Source of the DNA: Acidobacteriota bacterium
GTDB taxonomy: Bacteria > Acidobacteriota > Terriglobia > Terriglobales > Acidobacteriaceae
Direction of reading: 5' to 3'
Length of the DNA stretch: 15,662 nt
NCBI GenBank assembly: GCA_028873155.1
Contig: JAGWML010000041.1
Coordinates: 1-15,662, forward strand
Translations under genes and position numbers: made by a program
Part shown: positions 1 through 7,038 of the stretch, one piece after another
How the letters are laid out: the number at the start of each line of letters is the position of its first letter
Numbering within the stretch: position 1 is the stretch's first letter
The notes under the pieces: model-generated
What the model was told of the DNA's origin: nothing
Seen by the model: only the letters and a program-made list of their open reading frames with translations
The model's database searches: none

Positions 1-1377
1 ATTTATATCGACCCGCCGTTCAACTCGAACCGCAATTACGAGGTCTTCTGGGGCGAGACGAAAGAGATGCGCTCGTTCGAGGACCGGCACGAATCGACGC
101 AGGCGTATATTGAGTTCATGCGGCCGCGCTGCGTGGAGCTGGCGCGCGTGCTCAAGAAGACGGGCAGCTTCTACTATCACTGCGACTGGCACGCGAGTCA
201 TTACGTGAAGGTGATGCTGGACCAGATCTTCGGGGAGCGTTGCTTCGTCAACGAGATTATTTGGAAGCGACAATCCGCACACAACGATGCCAAGCAGGGA
301 TCGAAGCACCTAGGTCGTGTGCACGACACGATCTTTCTCTATTCCGGCGGCGGGGAATATGTATTCAATCATCAATACACTCCTTACGGTGCTGAATACG
401 TCGAGAGCTTCTACAAATATGCTGAGCCGGAGACAGGGCGTAGATACAGACTTGGCGATTTGACCGCCCCTGGCGGCGGTGCACCTTCGAAGGGCAATCC
501 ACACTACGAGTTCCTGGGAGTGACGAGGTACTGGCGCTACTCGAAGGAAAATATGCAGAAGCTCTACGACGAGGGGCGGGTCGTGCAGACAAAACCTGGC
601 TCCGTGCCTGCGTTCAAGCGGTATTTGGATGAAGGGAAGGGCGTGCCTATTGGATCGGTGTGGGATGACATTGGTCCTGTGCAGGCAGCAGCAAGCGAGC
701 GGCTCGGCTATCCAACCCAAAAGCCTCTTCCGCTGCTAGAGCGCATCATCAAGACCAGCAGCAACGAGAACGACATTGTCCTCGACGCCTTCTGTGGGTG
801 CGGGACGGCGCTGGTGGCGGCGCAGAATCTCAATCGCCAGTGGATTGGGATCGATATTTCGCCTACGGCGTGCACGGTGATGGCGAAGCGCCTGCGGGAT
901 GTGTGCAAGCTGCGCGAGGACGAGCGCCTGTGGCAGGCCGGGCGTGGATTCGTGGTGCGCGATCTGCCGTGGACGGAGAAGCAATTGAGGACCATTCCGC
1001 CCTTCGAGTTCGAGAACTGGGCGGTGATTGCGCTGGGCGGGATTCCCAACAAGACGCAGGTGGGCGACATGGGCATCGACGGACGGGTGTTTCCTGTGGG
1101 CGCGGAACCCGCGGCGAGGCCCGGCCAGTTGGACTTCATGGACGAGTGGTACCCGGTGCAGGTGAAACAGAAGGACAAGGTGGGACGGCCCGATATCGAC
1201 GCTTTTGAGACGGCGATGCGGCGCTCGAAGCGCAAGAAGGGCTTCTTTGTGGGCTTCGACTTCAGCGAGGACGCGGAGCGGGAGATCGCGCGTTTCTTTC
1301 GCGAGGAGCACATGACGATTGTGGCGCTGACGGTGAAGGGCATTCTGGACGAGACGATTGCGCAGAGGCTGGCGTAG
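1..1377 (+). CDS. Partial beta-class DNA methyltransferase with C-terminal Mrr-like nuclease-type domain
   Basis: The 5' end lies outside the window; the frame is open from base 1 and stops with TAG at 1375-1377. Visible motifs, in order, are the catalytic DPPF (motif IV, nt 10-21), PTQKP (nt 712-726) and the SAM-binding DAFCGCGT (motif I, nt 784-807). Motif IV before motif I is the beta-class order of type III Mod-like N4-cytosine/N6-adenine methylases. About 110 residues follow the methylase core. They contain GID (D at 1078-1080) and then QVK (Q at 1159, K at 1165), the D...QxK pattern of Mrr-type PD-(D/E)xK nucleases. Known of the families: SAM-dependent base methylation, and DNA cleavage by Mrr-like folds. 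Inferred: one polypeptide may both modify and cleave, or the nuclease-like part may only bind DNA. The region between about 250 and 770 is poorer in GC than its flanks. No separate restriction gene follows. Specificity cannot be read from the sequence. Confidence 0.85.
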   Translation: MYIDPPFNSNRNYEVFWGETKEMRSFEDRHESTQAYIEFMRPRCVELARVLKKTGSFYYHCDWHASHYVKVMLDQIFGERCFVNEIIWKRQSAHNDAKQGSKHLGRVHDTIFLYSGGGEYVFNHQYTPYGAEYVESFYKYAEPETGRRYRLGDLTAPGGGAPSKGNPHYEFLGVTRYWRYSKENMQKLYDEGRVVQTKPGSVPAFKRYLDEGKGVPIGSVWDDIGPVQAAASERLGYPTQKPLPLLERIIKTSSNENDIVLDAFCGCGTALVAAQNLNRQWIGIDISPTACTVMAKRLRDVCKLREDERLWQAGRGFVVRDLPWTEKQLRTIPPFEFENWAVIALGGIPNKTQVGDMGIDGRVFPVGAEPAARPGQLDFMDEWYPVQVKQKDKVGRPDIDAFETAMRRSKRKKGFFVGFDFSEDAEREIARFFREEHMTIVALTVKGILDETIAQRLA

Positions 1378-1414
1378 GGTGGGTTGCGGCTGGGCTGGGG
1401 GTGGATTTTTGCGA

Positions 1415-1456
1415 TCCCACCCATGCCGCCTGCTGAAGCAGACGTCATGGATGGGG
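1415..1456. repeat. REP-like imperfect hairpin
   Basis: This is a 42-base imperfect palindrome with a TGAA loop at 1434-1437. The inner stem is CTGC/GCAG. It then continues with few mismatches (C.A, C.T, C.A) through CCATG/CATGG to CCCA/TGGG and a terminal T-G wobble. There is no T-run after it, so it is not a typical intrinsic terminator. Similar 'CCCACCC...GGATGGGG' hairpins are, from memory, common between genes in Acidobacteriota. Copy number cannot be judged from this window. Confidence 0.55.
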
Positions 1457-1480
1457 CACACTGCGTTCACGACAACCACA

Positions 1481-1525
1481 GATCCCTCGGCTCCCTGCGC
1501 TGCGCTTCGGTCGCTCGGGATGACA
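1481..1525. repeat. Second REP-like element (GATCCCTCGG...CTCGGGATGACA)
   Basis: The segment begins GATCCCTCGG and ends CTCGGGATGACA, so its ends are inverted (ATCCC/GGGAT). The interior is a pyrimidine/GC mixture typical of intergenic interspersed elements. I recall very similar sequences repeated in soil acidobacterial genomes. It lies 24 bases after the preceding hairpin repeat, making a compact array of two different elements. It carries no open frame of its own and sits upstream of the araD promoter. Confidence 0.45.
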
Positions 1526-1566
1526 GGCGCGGGGGGTGTGCGAAGGACGAGGCGGGAGGAGAATGC

Positions 1567-1575
1567 TGGTAGACT
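1567..1575 (+). promoter_or_regulatory. Extended -10 promoter element for araD
   Basis: TGGTAGACT fits the extended -10 form TGnTAnnnT. No good -35 box is seen 16-18 bases upstream, which is usual for extended -10 promoters. The 3' end of the box is 37 bases before the araD ATG, giving a leader of about 31 bases if transcription starts near 1582. GTTTGGAA follows at 1581-1588, in the same place as in the promoter at 14635. Confidence 0.45.
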
Positions 1576-1612
1576 GAGGAGTTTGGAAAACGCTTACTGG
1601 AGGGCAGGGACG

Positions 1613-2317
1613 ATGCTGCTGGAGGGGTTGCGGGAAGAGGTGTTGCACGCGAACCGGGAGATTGCGCGGCGGGGGCTGGCGCCGCACACGTTTGGGAACG
1701 CGAGCGGGATTGACCGGACGGGGCGGGAGCCGCTGGTGGTGATCAAGCCGAGCGGGGTGGACTATGACGCGCTGACGGCGGAGGACCTGGTAGTGACGGA
1801 CCTGAACGGCAAGATTGTGGAGGGACGGCTGCGCCCATCGAGCGACCTGGACACGCACACGCTCTTGTATCGCGAGTTCCCGCAGATTGGCGGAATTGTG
1901 CACACGCACTCGGAGTTTGCGACGTCGTGGGCGCAGGCCGGGCGGGCGATTCCCTGCCTGGGGACGACCCATGCGGACTACTTCCACGGGCCGGTGCCGG
2001 TGACGGAGCCGCTGACAGCGGAGGAGGTGGCCGAGGCGTATGTGCGGAACACGGGGGCGGTGATTGTGCGGCGGTTTCGCGCGGAGGGACTGGACCCGGT
2101 CGCGGTGCCGGGGGTTCTGGTAGCGGGACACGCGCCGTTTGCGTGGGGCAAGTCGGCAATGGCAGCGGTGGAGCATGCGGACGTGCTGGAGTATGTGGCG
2201 CGGCTGGCCTGGAGGACGGTGCTGCTGAACCCGGCGGTCGAGGGGATTCCGGCGCACGTGAGCGAGCACCACTACCAGCGGAAGCATGGGCCGAAGGCGA
2301 CCTACGGGCAGAAGTAG
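1613..2317 (+). CDS. araD: L-ribulose-5-phosphate 4-epimerase (class II aldolase family)
   Basis: The 234-residue product matches the usual AraD length (about 231). The enzyme interconverts L-ribulose 5-phosphate and D-xylulose 5-phosphate in the cytosol, linking L-arabinose catabolism to the pentose phosphate pathway. Metal ligands corresponding to E. coli His95, His97 and His171 are visible as HTH (H97, H99) and H173. The phosphate-site RPSSD is at 74-78, the catalytic Asp in THADYF is D122, and the C-terminal Tyr is Y231 in KHGPKATYGQ. ATG 1613 is chosen because GGAGGG (1599-1604) lies 8 bases upstream and because the family N-terminus (LREEVLHANREI) begins right there. The frame stays open upstream, but that part has no family similarity and overlaps the methylase end and the repeats. 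No other arabinose genes are nearby, and a terminator follows, so it is probably transcribed alone. L-fuculose-type aldolases are a less likely alternative. Confidence 0.93.
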   Translation: MLLEGLREEVLHANREIARRGLAPHTFGNASGIDRTGREPLVVIKPSGVDYDALTAEDLVVTDLNGKIVEGRLRPSSDLDTHTLLYREFPQIGGIVHTHSEFATSWAQAGRAIPCLGTTHADYFHGPVPVTEPLTAEEVAEAYVRNTGAVIVRRFRAEGLDPVAVPGVLVAGHAPFAWGKSAMAAVEHADVLEYVARLAWRTVLLNPAVEGIPAHVSEHHYQRKHGPKATYGQK

Positions 2318-2352
2318 GGACGCAGCGGGGTCTGTCGCGTCGCTCGCGGCCG

Positions 2353-2374
2353 GGTGCGGGGATGCACCTTTTTT
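2353..2374 (+). terminator. Rho-independent terminator after araD
   Basis: The stem is GGTGC (2353-2357) paired with GCACC (2364-2368), with loop GGGGAT and a G-T pair possible just outside. It is followed at once by six T residues (2369-2374). It starts 36 bases after the araD stop and separates araD from the two-component operon. Confidence 0.8.
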
Positions 2375-2579
2375 CCAGAAGGTAGAGGAACCCGCGGAGC
2401 AGAAGCAGCGTAAAATAAGGAGTTGGACGCAGGTGCGGCGGAGCGTGGAATATCGATACAAAATTCCATAACCGATTCGTAAGATGGTAGACGGCTTACA
2501 GAATTCTGCATTCAGCGTCTGAAAGAGCAGGGGCCGAGGCACCGCCGGTTGTGGGATGCTGGTCCTAAGGCATCTGGTT
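2375..2579. other. Non-coding spacer between araD terminator and kinase promoter
   Basis: No credible gene is seen here. The segment is AT-richer than the surrounding genes. It holds small dyads: TGGAAT (2446-2451) with ATTCCA (2463-2468), GTAAG (2480-2484) with CTTAC (2495-2499), and the perfect palindrome CAGAATTCTG (2499-2508). Any of these could be regulator sites or short RNA hairpins; nothing ties them to a known regulator. Confidence 0.5.
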
Positions 2580-2588
2580 TGCTAGACT
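2580..2588 (+). promoter_or_regulatory. Extended -10 element upstream of the histidine kinase
   Basis: TGCTAGACT matches TGnTAnnnT and continues TTGCGATTTG, closely matching the sequence around the dehydrogenase promoter (TGCTAGTCT then TTGCGGGTTTG). Transcription would start near 2595, inside the palindrome at 2594-2607, with a leader of about 80 bases. This suggests a housekeeping-sigma start in addition to the sigma-54-like element downstream. Confidence 0.4.
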
Positions 2589-2593
2589 TGCGA

Positions 2594-2607
2594 TTTGTCA
2601 TGACAAA
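2594..2607. promoter_or_regulatory. 14-bp perfect palindrome, possible operator
   Basis: TTTGTCATGACAAA is its own reverse complement. A related decamer, TGTCATGGCA, recurs at 2624-2633, 28 bases after the TGTCATGACA core at 2596-2605. The first site covers the expected start of the extended -10 promoter. The second overlaps the -24 half of the sigma-54-like element. Spacing and symmetry suggest a dimeric regulator, possibly the NtrC-class protein encoded downstream; this is inference. Confidence 0.45.
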
Positions 2608-2628
2608 AGTAGTGGCAAATTCCTGTCA

Positions 2629-2644
2629 TGGCATCCTACGTGCA
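2629..2644 (+). promoter_or_regulatory. Candidate sigma-54 (-24/-12) promoter
   Basis: TGGCATCCTACGTGCA compares with the RpoN consensus TGGCAC-R-N4-TTGCW. The invariant GG (2630-2631) and GC (2642-2643) are present at the obligatory 12-base pitch, and TGGCA and TGCA flanks match; C6, R7 and T12 do not. A start near 2654 would leave a leader of about 22 bases before the kinase ATG, which includes a weak AGG ribosome site (2663-2665). The operon encodes a sigma-54 activator, so autoregulation fits. Confidence 0.5.
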
Positions 2645-2675
2645 TTCATAGAAACCGAGCGCAGGTCACTACCCC

Positions 2676-5531
2676 ATGGAGACCAACCTGTTGAACCGCG
2701 TGCAGGCGACGCTGCTGGCCCTCTTGACGGTCGGCGTGGTGGTGCTTGCGGTGATGAATTTTCGACAGGAGAGCACCTTCCAGCAGCCGTTTGACGGGGT
2801 GTGGTGGGTGGAGGGCCAGGGCGGGCTGATAGCGCAGAAGGTGCTGCCGGAGAGCCCTGGGCAGCGGGCAGGCATCCAGCCGAGCGACCTGCTGACGGCG
2901 GTGAACGACGACCCGACGACGCACCTGGCGGACCTGGACCGGGAGCTCTACCGGACCGAGGTCTACGGCAAGGCCAACTACACAATCACGCGGGACAATA
3001 TCCCGCTGGACACGCCGGTGGTGGTGATTCCCGAACCGCCGGACCGGAGCGTGCAGCAGGCGCTGCGGCTGATCGGGCTGATCTATCTGGCGATTGGGGT
3101 GTATGTGCTGTTCCGGCGGTGGACGGCGCCGCGTGCGACGCACTTCTACCTGTTCTGCCTGGTGTCGTTTGCGCTGAACGCGCTGAAGTACACGGGCAAG
3201 CTGGACGCGCTGGACTGGACGGTGTTCTGGCTGAATGTGGCGGCGGAGAGTCTGCAGCCGGCGCTGTTTCTGCATTTCGCGTTGAGCTTCCCGGAGGAGC
3301 GGCTGAAGAACGTGCGGCGGAGGCTGCTGCTGCCGCTGGTGTATGCGCCGGGCGCGGCGATGTTTGGGCTGTGGCTGACGGCGATCAACCGCTGGGAGGC
3401 GACGGAGCTGTTGAAGCACCGGCTGGACCAGGCGGGGACGGCGTACGACGCGGTGTTCTATGTGCTGGCAACGGTGATGTTCTATTCGAGCTACCGGCGG
3501 GCGACCACGCCGCTGGAGCGCCAGCAACTGAAGTGGCTGTGGCGCGGGTCGCTGCTGGCGGTGGTGCCGTTCACGCTGCTGTATGCGGCGCCGTTCCTGT
3601 TTGACGTGAGGATGCCGGGGCTGCTGACGAAGGTGGCGGGTCTGTCGCTTGTGTTTCTGCCGCTGACGTTTGCGTGGGCGATTGTGCGGTACCGGCTGAT
3701 GGACACGGACCTGATCTTCAAGCGGGGCGTGGCGTACACGCTGGCGACGGGCCTGCTGCTGGGCGGCTACTTCGGGATTATCGCGATCATTGCGGAGGTG
3801 GTGCACCAGCGGCTGCCGGAGACGATGCGCGAGTGGGCGCTGGTGGTGGCGATCCTGGTGACTGCGGCGATCTTTGATCCGCTGAAGCGGCGGATTCAGG
3901 ACTGGGTGGACCGGGCCTTTGATCGCAAGCGGTATGACTACCGCCGGGCACTGGTGGAGTTTGGGCGGGGGCTGAACTCGGAGACGGACCTGAAGGCGCT
4001 GCTGGACTCGATTGTGGAGCGGCTGCCGCGGACGCTGCTGGTGGCGCGGGTGGCAGTGTTTCTGCGCAACGCGGACGGGCGGCTGCGGCTGGCGGCGTCG
4101 CATGGGCTGCCTGCGGAACTCCAGCGGACCGCGGGGCAGATGGCGCTCGGTTTTCTCGATTTTGACCGCGCAGCGGACCATACGCACATCTTTATCGAGA
4201 ATGCGCAGCAGGCCCTGCACCTGCCGGAGGAAGAGCGGCAGACGGCGGCAGCACTGGATTTGAACTACTACCTGCCGTGCCGCGTGCAGGATGGGGCGAA
4301 GGTACGGACGATTGCCGTGATCGGGCTGGGACGGACGGTGGGCGGAGATTTTCTGTCGAGCGAAGATGTGGAGCTGCTCGAGTCGCTGGCGAGCTACATC
4401 GGGATTGCGCTGCAGAACGCGAGCCTGTATGCGCAACTGGCGACGAAGATCACGGAGTTTGAGCGGCTGAAGGAGTTCAACGAGAACATCGTCGAGTCGA
4501 TTAACGTGGGCATTCTGGCGCTGGACCTGGAGGACCGGATCGAGAGCTGGAACGCGCAGATGGAGGCGATGTATGCGCTGAGCCGCGGGGAGGCGATTGG
4601 CCAGGCGGCAGCGCAGGTGTTTCCGGCGGAGTTCATGGAAGCGCTGGAAAGCGTGCGGAACGAGCCGGGCGTGCACAACCTGTACAAGTTCCCGCTGACG
4701 ACGCGGGCGGGCGAGCAGCGGACGGTGAACATTGCGATTGCGCCGCTAATGTCGCGCGAGTTTGTGGCGGTGGGCCGGATCATCCTGGTGGACGACATCA
4801 CGGAGCGGATGAGCCTGGAGGCGCAACTGTCGCAGGCGGACAAGCTGAGCTCGATTGGGCTGCTGGCCGCGGGCGTAGCGCACGAGATCAACACGCCGCT
4901 GGCGGTGATCTCGTCGTATGCCCAGATGTTGGGCAAGCAGTTGCGCGGCGATGCACGGCTGGGGCCGGTGCTCGAGAAGATCACGCAGCAGAGCTTCCGC
5001 GCATCGGAGATCGCGAACGGGCTGCTGAATTTTTCGCGGACATCGACGACGGAGTTTCGCGAGACGGATCTGAACCAGGTGATTCGCGACACGCTGTCGC
5101 TGCTGGAACACCAGTTCAAGACGGCGCAGATTCAAGTGCAGGCCGAGCTGGCCGAGGGGCTGCCGCCGATTCACGGCAATGCAGGAAAACTGCAGCAGGT
5201 ATTTCTGAACCTGATGCTGAATGCGAAAGAAGCGATGCCGGGGGGCGGGACGCTGCGGATCGCGACAACGGTGAACGGGCACGTGGAGGCGCGCGTGTCG
5301 GATTCCGGAGCGGGGATTGCGCCGGAACATCTGAAGCGGATCTACGATCCGTTCTTCACAACCAAGACAATGCCGAAGCCGGGCGAGAGACGCGGCACGG
5401 GATTGGGCTTGTCGGTTTCCTACGGCATCATTCAGGAGCATGCAGGCAAGATTGAAGTTGAGAGCGCGATCGGCGCGGGAACCACATTCCACCTTGAGTT
5501 TCCCCTGATGAGGAAATCTGTCCATGCCTGA
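2676..5531 (+). CDS. Multi-TM hybrid-input sensor histidine kinase (PDZ-TM-GAF-PAS-HisKA-HATPase)
   Basis: 951 residues. Order: a TM helix (11-28); a PDZ-like extracytoplasmic domain (about 40-118, with PGQRAGIQPSDLL at 61-73); about nine further TM helices (130-147, 155-171, 183-205, 217-236, 257-272, 292-309, 320-337, 352-375, 387-401); a GAF domain (about 429-590); a PAS domain (about 600-715); HisKA with phospho-acceptor H736 in AHEINTPL; and HATPase_c with N-box N845/N849, G1 box DSGAG (from D876) and G2 box GTGLGL (907-912). It should autophosphorylate at H736 and pass phosphate to the overlapping downstream NtrC-type regulator. The kinase core is complete. The signal is unknown; the PDZ-like domain suggests sensing of protein ends or envelope stress, and the GAF domain may bind a small ligand. 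ATG 2676 directly precedes the first TM helix. It overlaps the next gene by 8 bases, so translation is coupled. Confidence 0.93.
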   Translation: METNLLNRVQATLLALLTVGVVVLAVMNFRQESTFQQPFDGVWWVEGQGGLIAQKVLPESPGQRAGIQPSDLLTAVNDDPTTHLADLDRELYRTEVYGKANYTITRDNIPLDTPVVVIPEPPDRSVQQALRLIGLIYLAIGVYVLFRRWTAPRATHFYLFCLVSFALNALKYTGKLDALDWTVFWLNVAAESLQPALFLHFALSFPEERLKNVRRRLLLPLVYAPGAAMFGLWLTAINRWEATELLKHRLDQAGTAYDAVFYVLATVMFYSSYRRATTPLERQQLKWLWRGSLLAVVPFTLLYAAPFLFDVRMPGLLTKVAGLSLVFLPLTFAWAIVRYRLMDTDLIFKRGVAYTLATGLLLGGYFGIIAIIAEVVHQRLPETMREWALVVAILVTAAIFDPLKRRIQDWVDRAFDRKRYDYRRALVEFGRGLNSETDLKALLDSIVERLPRTLLVARVAVFLRNADGRLRLAASHGLPAELQRTAGQMALGFLDFDRAADHTHIFIENAQQALHLPEEERQTAAALDLNYYLPCRVQDGAKVRTIAVIGLGRTVGGDFLSSEDVELLESLASYIGIALQNASLYAQLATKITEFERLKEFNENIVESINVGILALDLEDRIESWNAQMEAMYALSRGEAIGQAAAQVFPAEFMEALESVRNEPGVHNLYKFPLTTRAGEQRTVNIAIAPLMSREFVAVGRIILVDDITERMSLEAQLSQADKLSSIGLLAAGVAHEINTPLAVISSYAQMLGKQLRGDARLGPVLEKITQQSFRASEIANGLLNFSRTSTTEFRETDLNQVIRDTLSLLEHQFKTAQIQVQAELAEGLPPIHGNAGKLQQVFLNLMLNAKEAMPGGGTLRIATTVNGHVEARVSDSGAGIAPEHLKRIYDPFFTTKTMPKPGERRGTGLGLSVSYGIIQEHAGKIEVESAIGAGTTFHLEFPLMRKSVHA

Positions 5532-6969
5532 ACTGGATGAGCCGTTGAATTTATCTGCTGCAGCGCCGGGGGGATTGGGATTCGCCGGCAGCGCGAGCAT
5601 ACTCGTCATTGATGACGAGGCAGGGATTCGCGAGTCGCTGGAGGTACTGCTGACGCTGGAAGGCTATGCGGTGAAGATGGCCAGCGACGGCGAGCAGGGA
5701 CTGCGGATTCTGGAGCTGGAGAACTTTGACCTGGTGTTGCTGGACCTGGCATTGCCGGGGCAGAGCGGACTGGAGCTGCTGCCGCAGATCAAGGAGCGGC
5801 AGCCGGAGACGCCGGTCATCATGATCACCGCGTACGGCACGGTGGAGAACGTGGTGGAGGCGATCCGCGCCGGGGCCGAGAACTTTGTGCAGAAGCCCTG
5901 GGACAACGAGAAGCTGATGGCCGACATTCGCTCGGCCGTGGCGCGGCGGCGGGCGGAAGAAGAGAACCTGCAACTGAAGCGGACGCTGAAGCAGCGGTAC
6001 AACTTCACCAACATCGTGGGCAAGAGCGACGTGATGCTGCGGGTGTTTGACCTGGTGGCGCAGGTGGCGCCGAGCCGGTCGACGGTGCTGATCCAGGGCG
6101 AGAGCGGGACAGGCAAGGAGCTGATCGCGAAGGCGATTCATGCGAACTCGCCGCGCAAGGACAAGCCGTTTGTGCCGATCAACACGGGCGCGATGCCGTC
6201 GGAGCTGCTGGAGTCGACGCTGTTCGGGCACGTGAAGGGCGCCTTCACATCAGCGGTGGCGTCGAAGAAGGGCCTGTTTGAAGTGGCCAACGGCGGCACG
6301 CTGTTCCTCGACGAGATTGCAACCATGGGGATGGACACGCAGGCGAAGATTCTGCGCGTGCTGCAGGACCGGCGCTTCATGCAACTGGGCGGCATCCAGG
6401 AGATGCAGGTGGATGTGCGCATCATTGCGGCGACGAATGTGGACCTGCGGCAGGCGGTGCGCGAGGGGCGCTTCCGCGAGGATCTGTTCTACCGGCTGAA
6501 TGTGATCACGGTCGACCTGCCGCCGCTGCGGGCACGACGCGAGGATATTCCGCTGCTGACGCAGCATTTTCTGGAGTTCTATACGAAGGAAAACAGCCTG
6601 CCGGAGCGTAAGCTCTCCAGCGACGCGATGCGCGCGCTGATTGACTATGAGTGGCCGGGCAACGTGCGCGAACTGGAGAACTCAATCGAGCGGGGCGTGG
6701 TGCTGTCGTCGGGGCCGATAATCGGGTCCGACCTGCTGCCGGGGCACATCACGGGGAGCAGCTTTCAGGATGCGCTGCTGCAGCACAATCCGAATGCGTC
6801 GCTCTTCGACATCATTGAAGACATCGAGCGGCGGATCATTGTGGAGAAGCTGGAACGCTGCAACTGGAATCAGACAGATGCGGCCGAGCAGTTCCGGATT
6901 CCGCTTTCGACGCTGAACCAGAAGATCAAGCGGCTGAACATCGAGATTCGCAAACGTAACCGGGAATAA
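5524..6969 (+). CDS. Sigma-54-dependent NtrC-family response regulator
   Basis: 481 residues in three parts. The receiver domain (about 24-140) has the acidic pair D30/D31, phospho-acceptor D74 in LLDLALPG and K124 in QKPW. The AAA+ domain (about 165-395) has Walker A GESGTGKE (192-199), Walker B LFLDE (D263-E264) and the sigma-54-contacting loop, which reads GAFTSA (239-244) instead of GAFTGA. The C-terminal Fis-type helix-turn-helix covers about 440-478 (NQTDAAEQFRIPLSTLNQKI). It should be phosphorylated by the kinase encoded just upstream, oligomerise, and remodel RNA polymerase-sigma-54 with ATP. Its start codon lies inside the kinase's last codons (8-base overlap) with GAGGAA at 5510-5515 as ribosome site. 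Target promoters are unknown, but the candidate -24/-12 element before the kinase gene suggests self-control. Confidence 0.95.
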   Translation: MPELDEPLNLSAAAPGGLGFAGSASILVIDDEAGIRESLEVLLTLEGYAVKMASDGEQGLRILELENFDLVLLDLALPGQSGLELLPQIKERQPETPVIMITAYGTVENVVEAIRAGAENFVQKPWDNEKLMADIRSAVARRRAEEENLQLKRTLKQRYNFTNIVGKSDVMLRVFDLVAQVAPSRSTVLIQGESGTGKELIAKAIHANSPRKDKPFVPINTGAMPSELLESTLFGHVKGAFTSAVASKKGLFEVANGGTLFLDEIATMGMDTQAKILRVLQDRRFMQLGGIQEMQVDVRIIAATNVDLRQAVREGRFREDLFYRLNVITVDLPPLRARREDIPLLTQHFLEFYTKENSLPERKLSSDAMRALIDYEWPGNVRELENSIERGVVLSSGPIIGSDLLPGHITGSSFQDALLQHNPNASLFDIIEDIERRIIVEKLERCNWNQTDAAEQFRIPLSTLNQKIKRLNIEIRKRNRE

Positions 6970-6971
6970 AG

Positions 6972-7025
6972 AAGCGCCGCACGAACCAGCCGCAATGGAA
7001 GATGCGGATGGAACGCGCGGCGCTT
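6972..7025. terminator. Nested inverted repeat, likely bidirectional terminator
   Basis: AAGCGCCGC (6972-6980) pairs perfectly with GCGGCGCTT (7017-7025), and a second stem CCGCA/TGCGG lies within it (CCGCA begins at 6990). It sits exactly between two convergent stop codons (6969 and 7039). The T-tracts are weak on both strands, so it may act as an mRNA 3'-end stabiliser or a shared terminator. Confidence 0.6.
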
Positions 7026-7038
7026 GTGTGTTTGTCGC

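Noticed and set aside
1398..1413. Possible sigma-54 element (GGGGTGGATTTTTGCG)
   Set aside because: It keeps the GG/GC pitch and TTGC, but lacks TGGCA in the -24 half and is about 200 bases from the next start codon.
1481..1525. Possible CRISPR or tRNA remnant in the GATCCCTCGG element
   Set aside because: There is a single copy with no regular spacing, no tRNA arms and no CCA end; an interspersed repeat explains it better.
1358..1612. N-terminal extension of araD by 85 codons
   Set aside because: The extension overlaps the methylase stop and crosses two intergenic repeats and the promoter. The family N-terminus begins at ATG 1613 with a good ribosome site.
2646..4676. Long minus-strand open frame (about 676 codons) opposite the histidine kinase
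   Set aside because: The product is Arg/Gln/His/Pro-rich low-complexity sequence without domains. It arises from high GC opposite a clear kinase gene.
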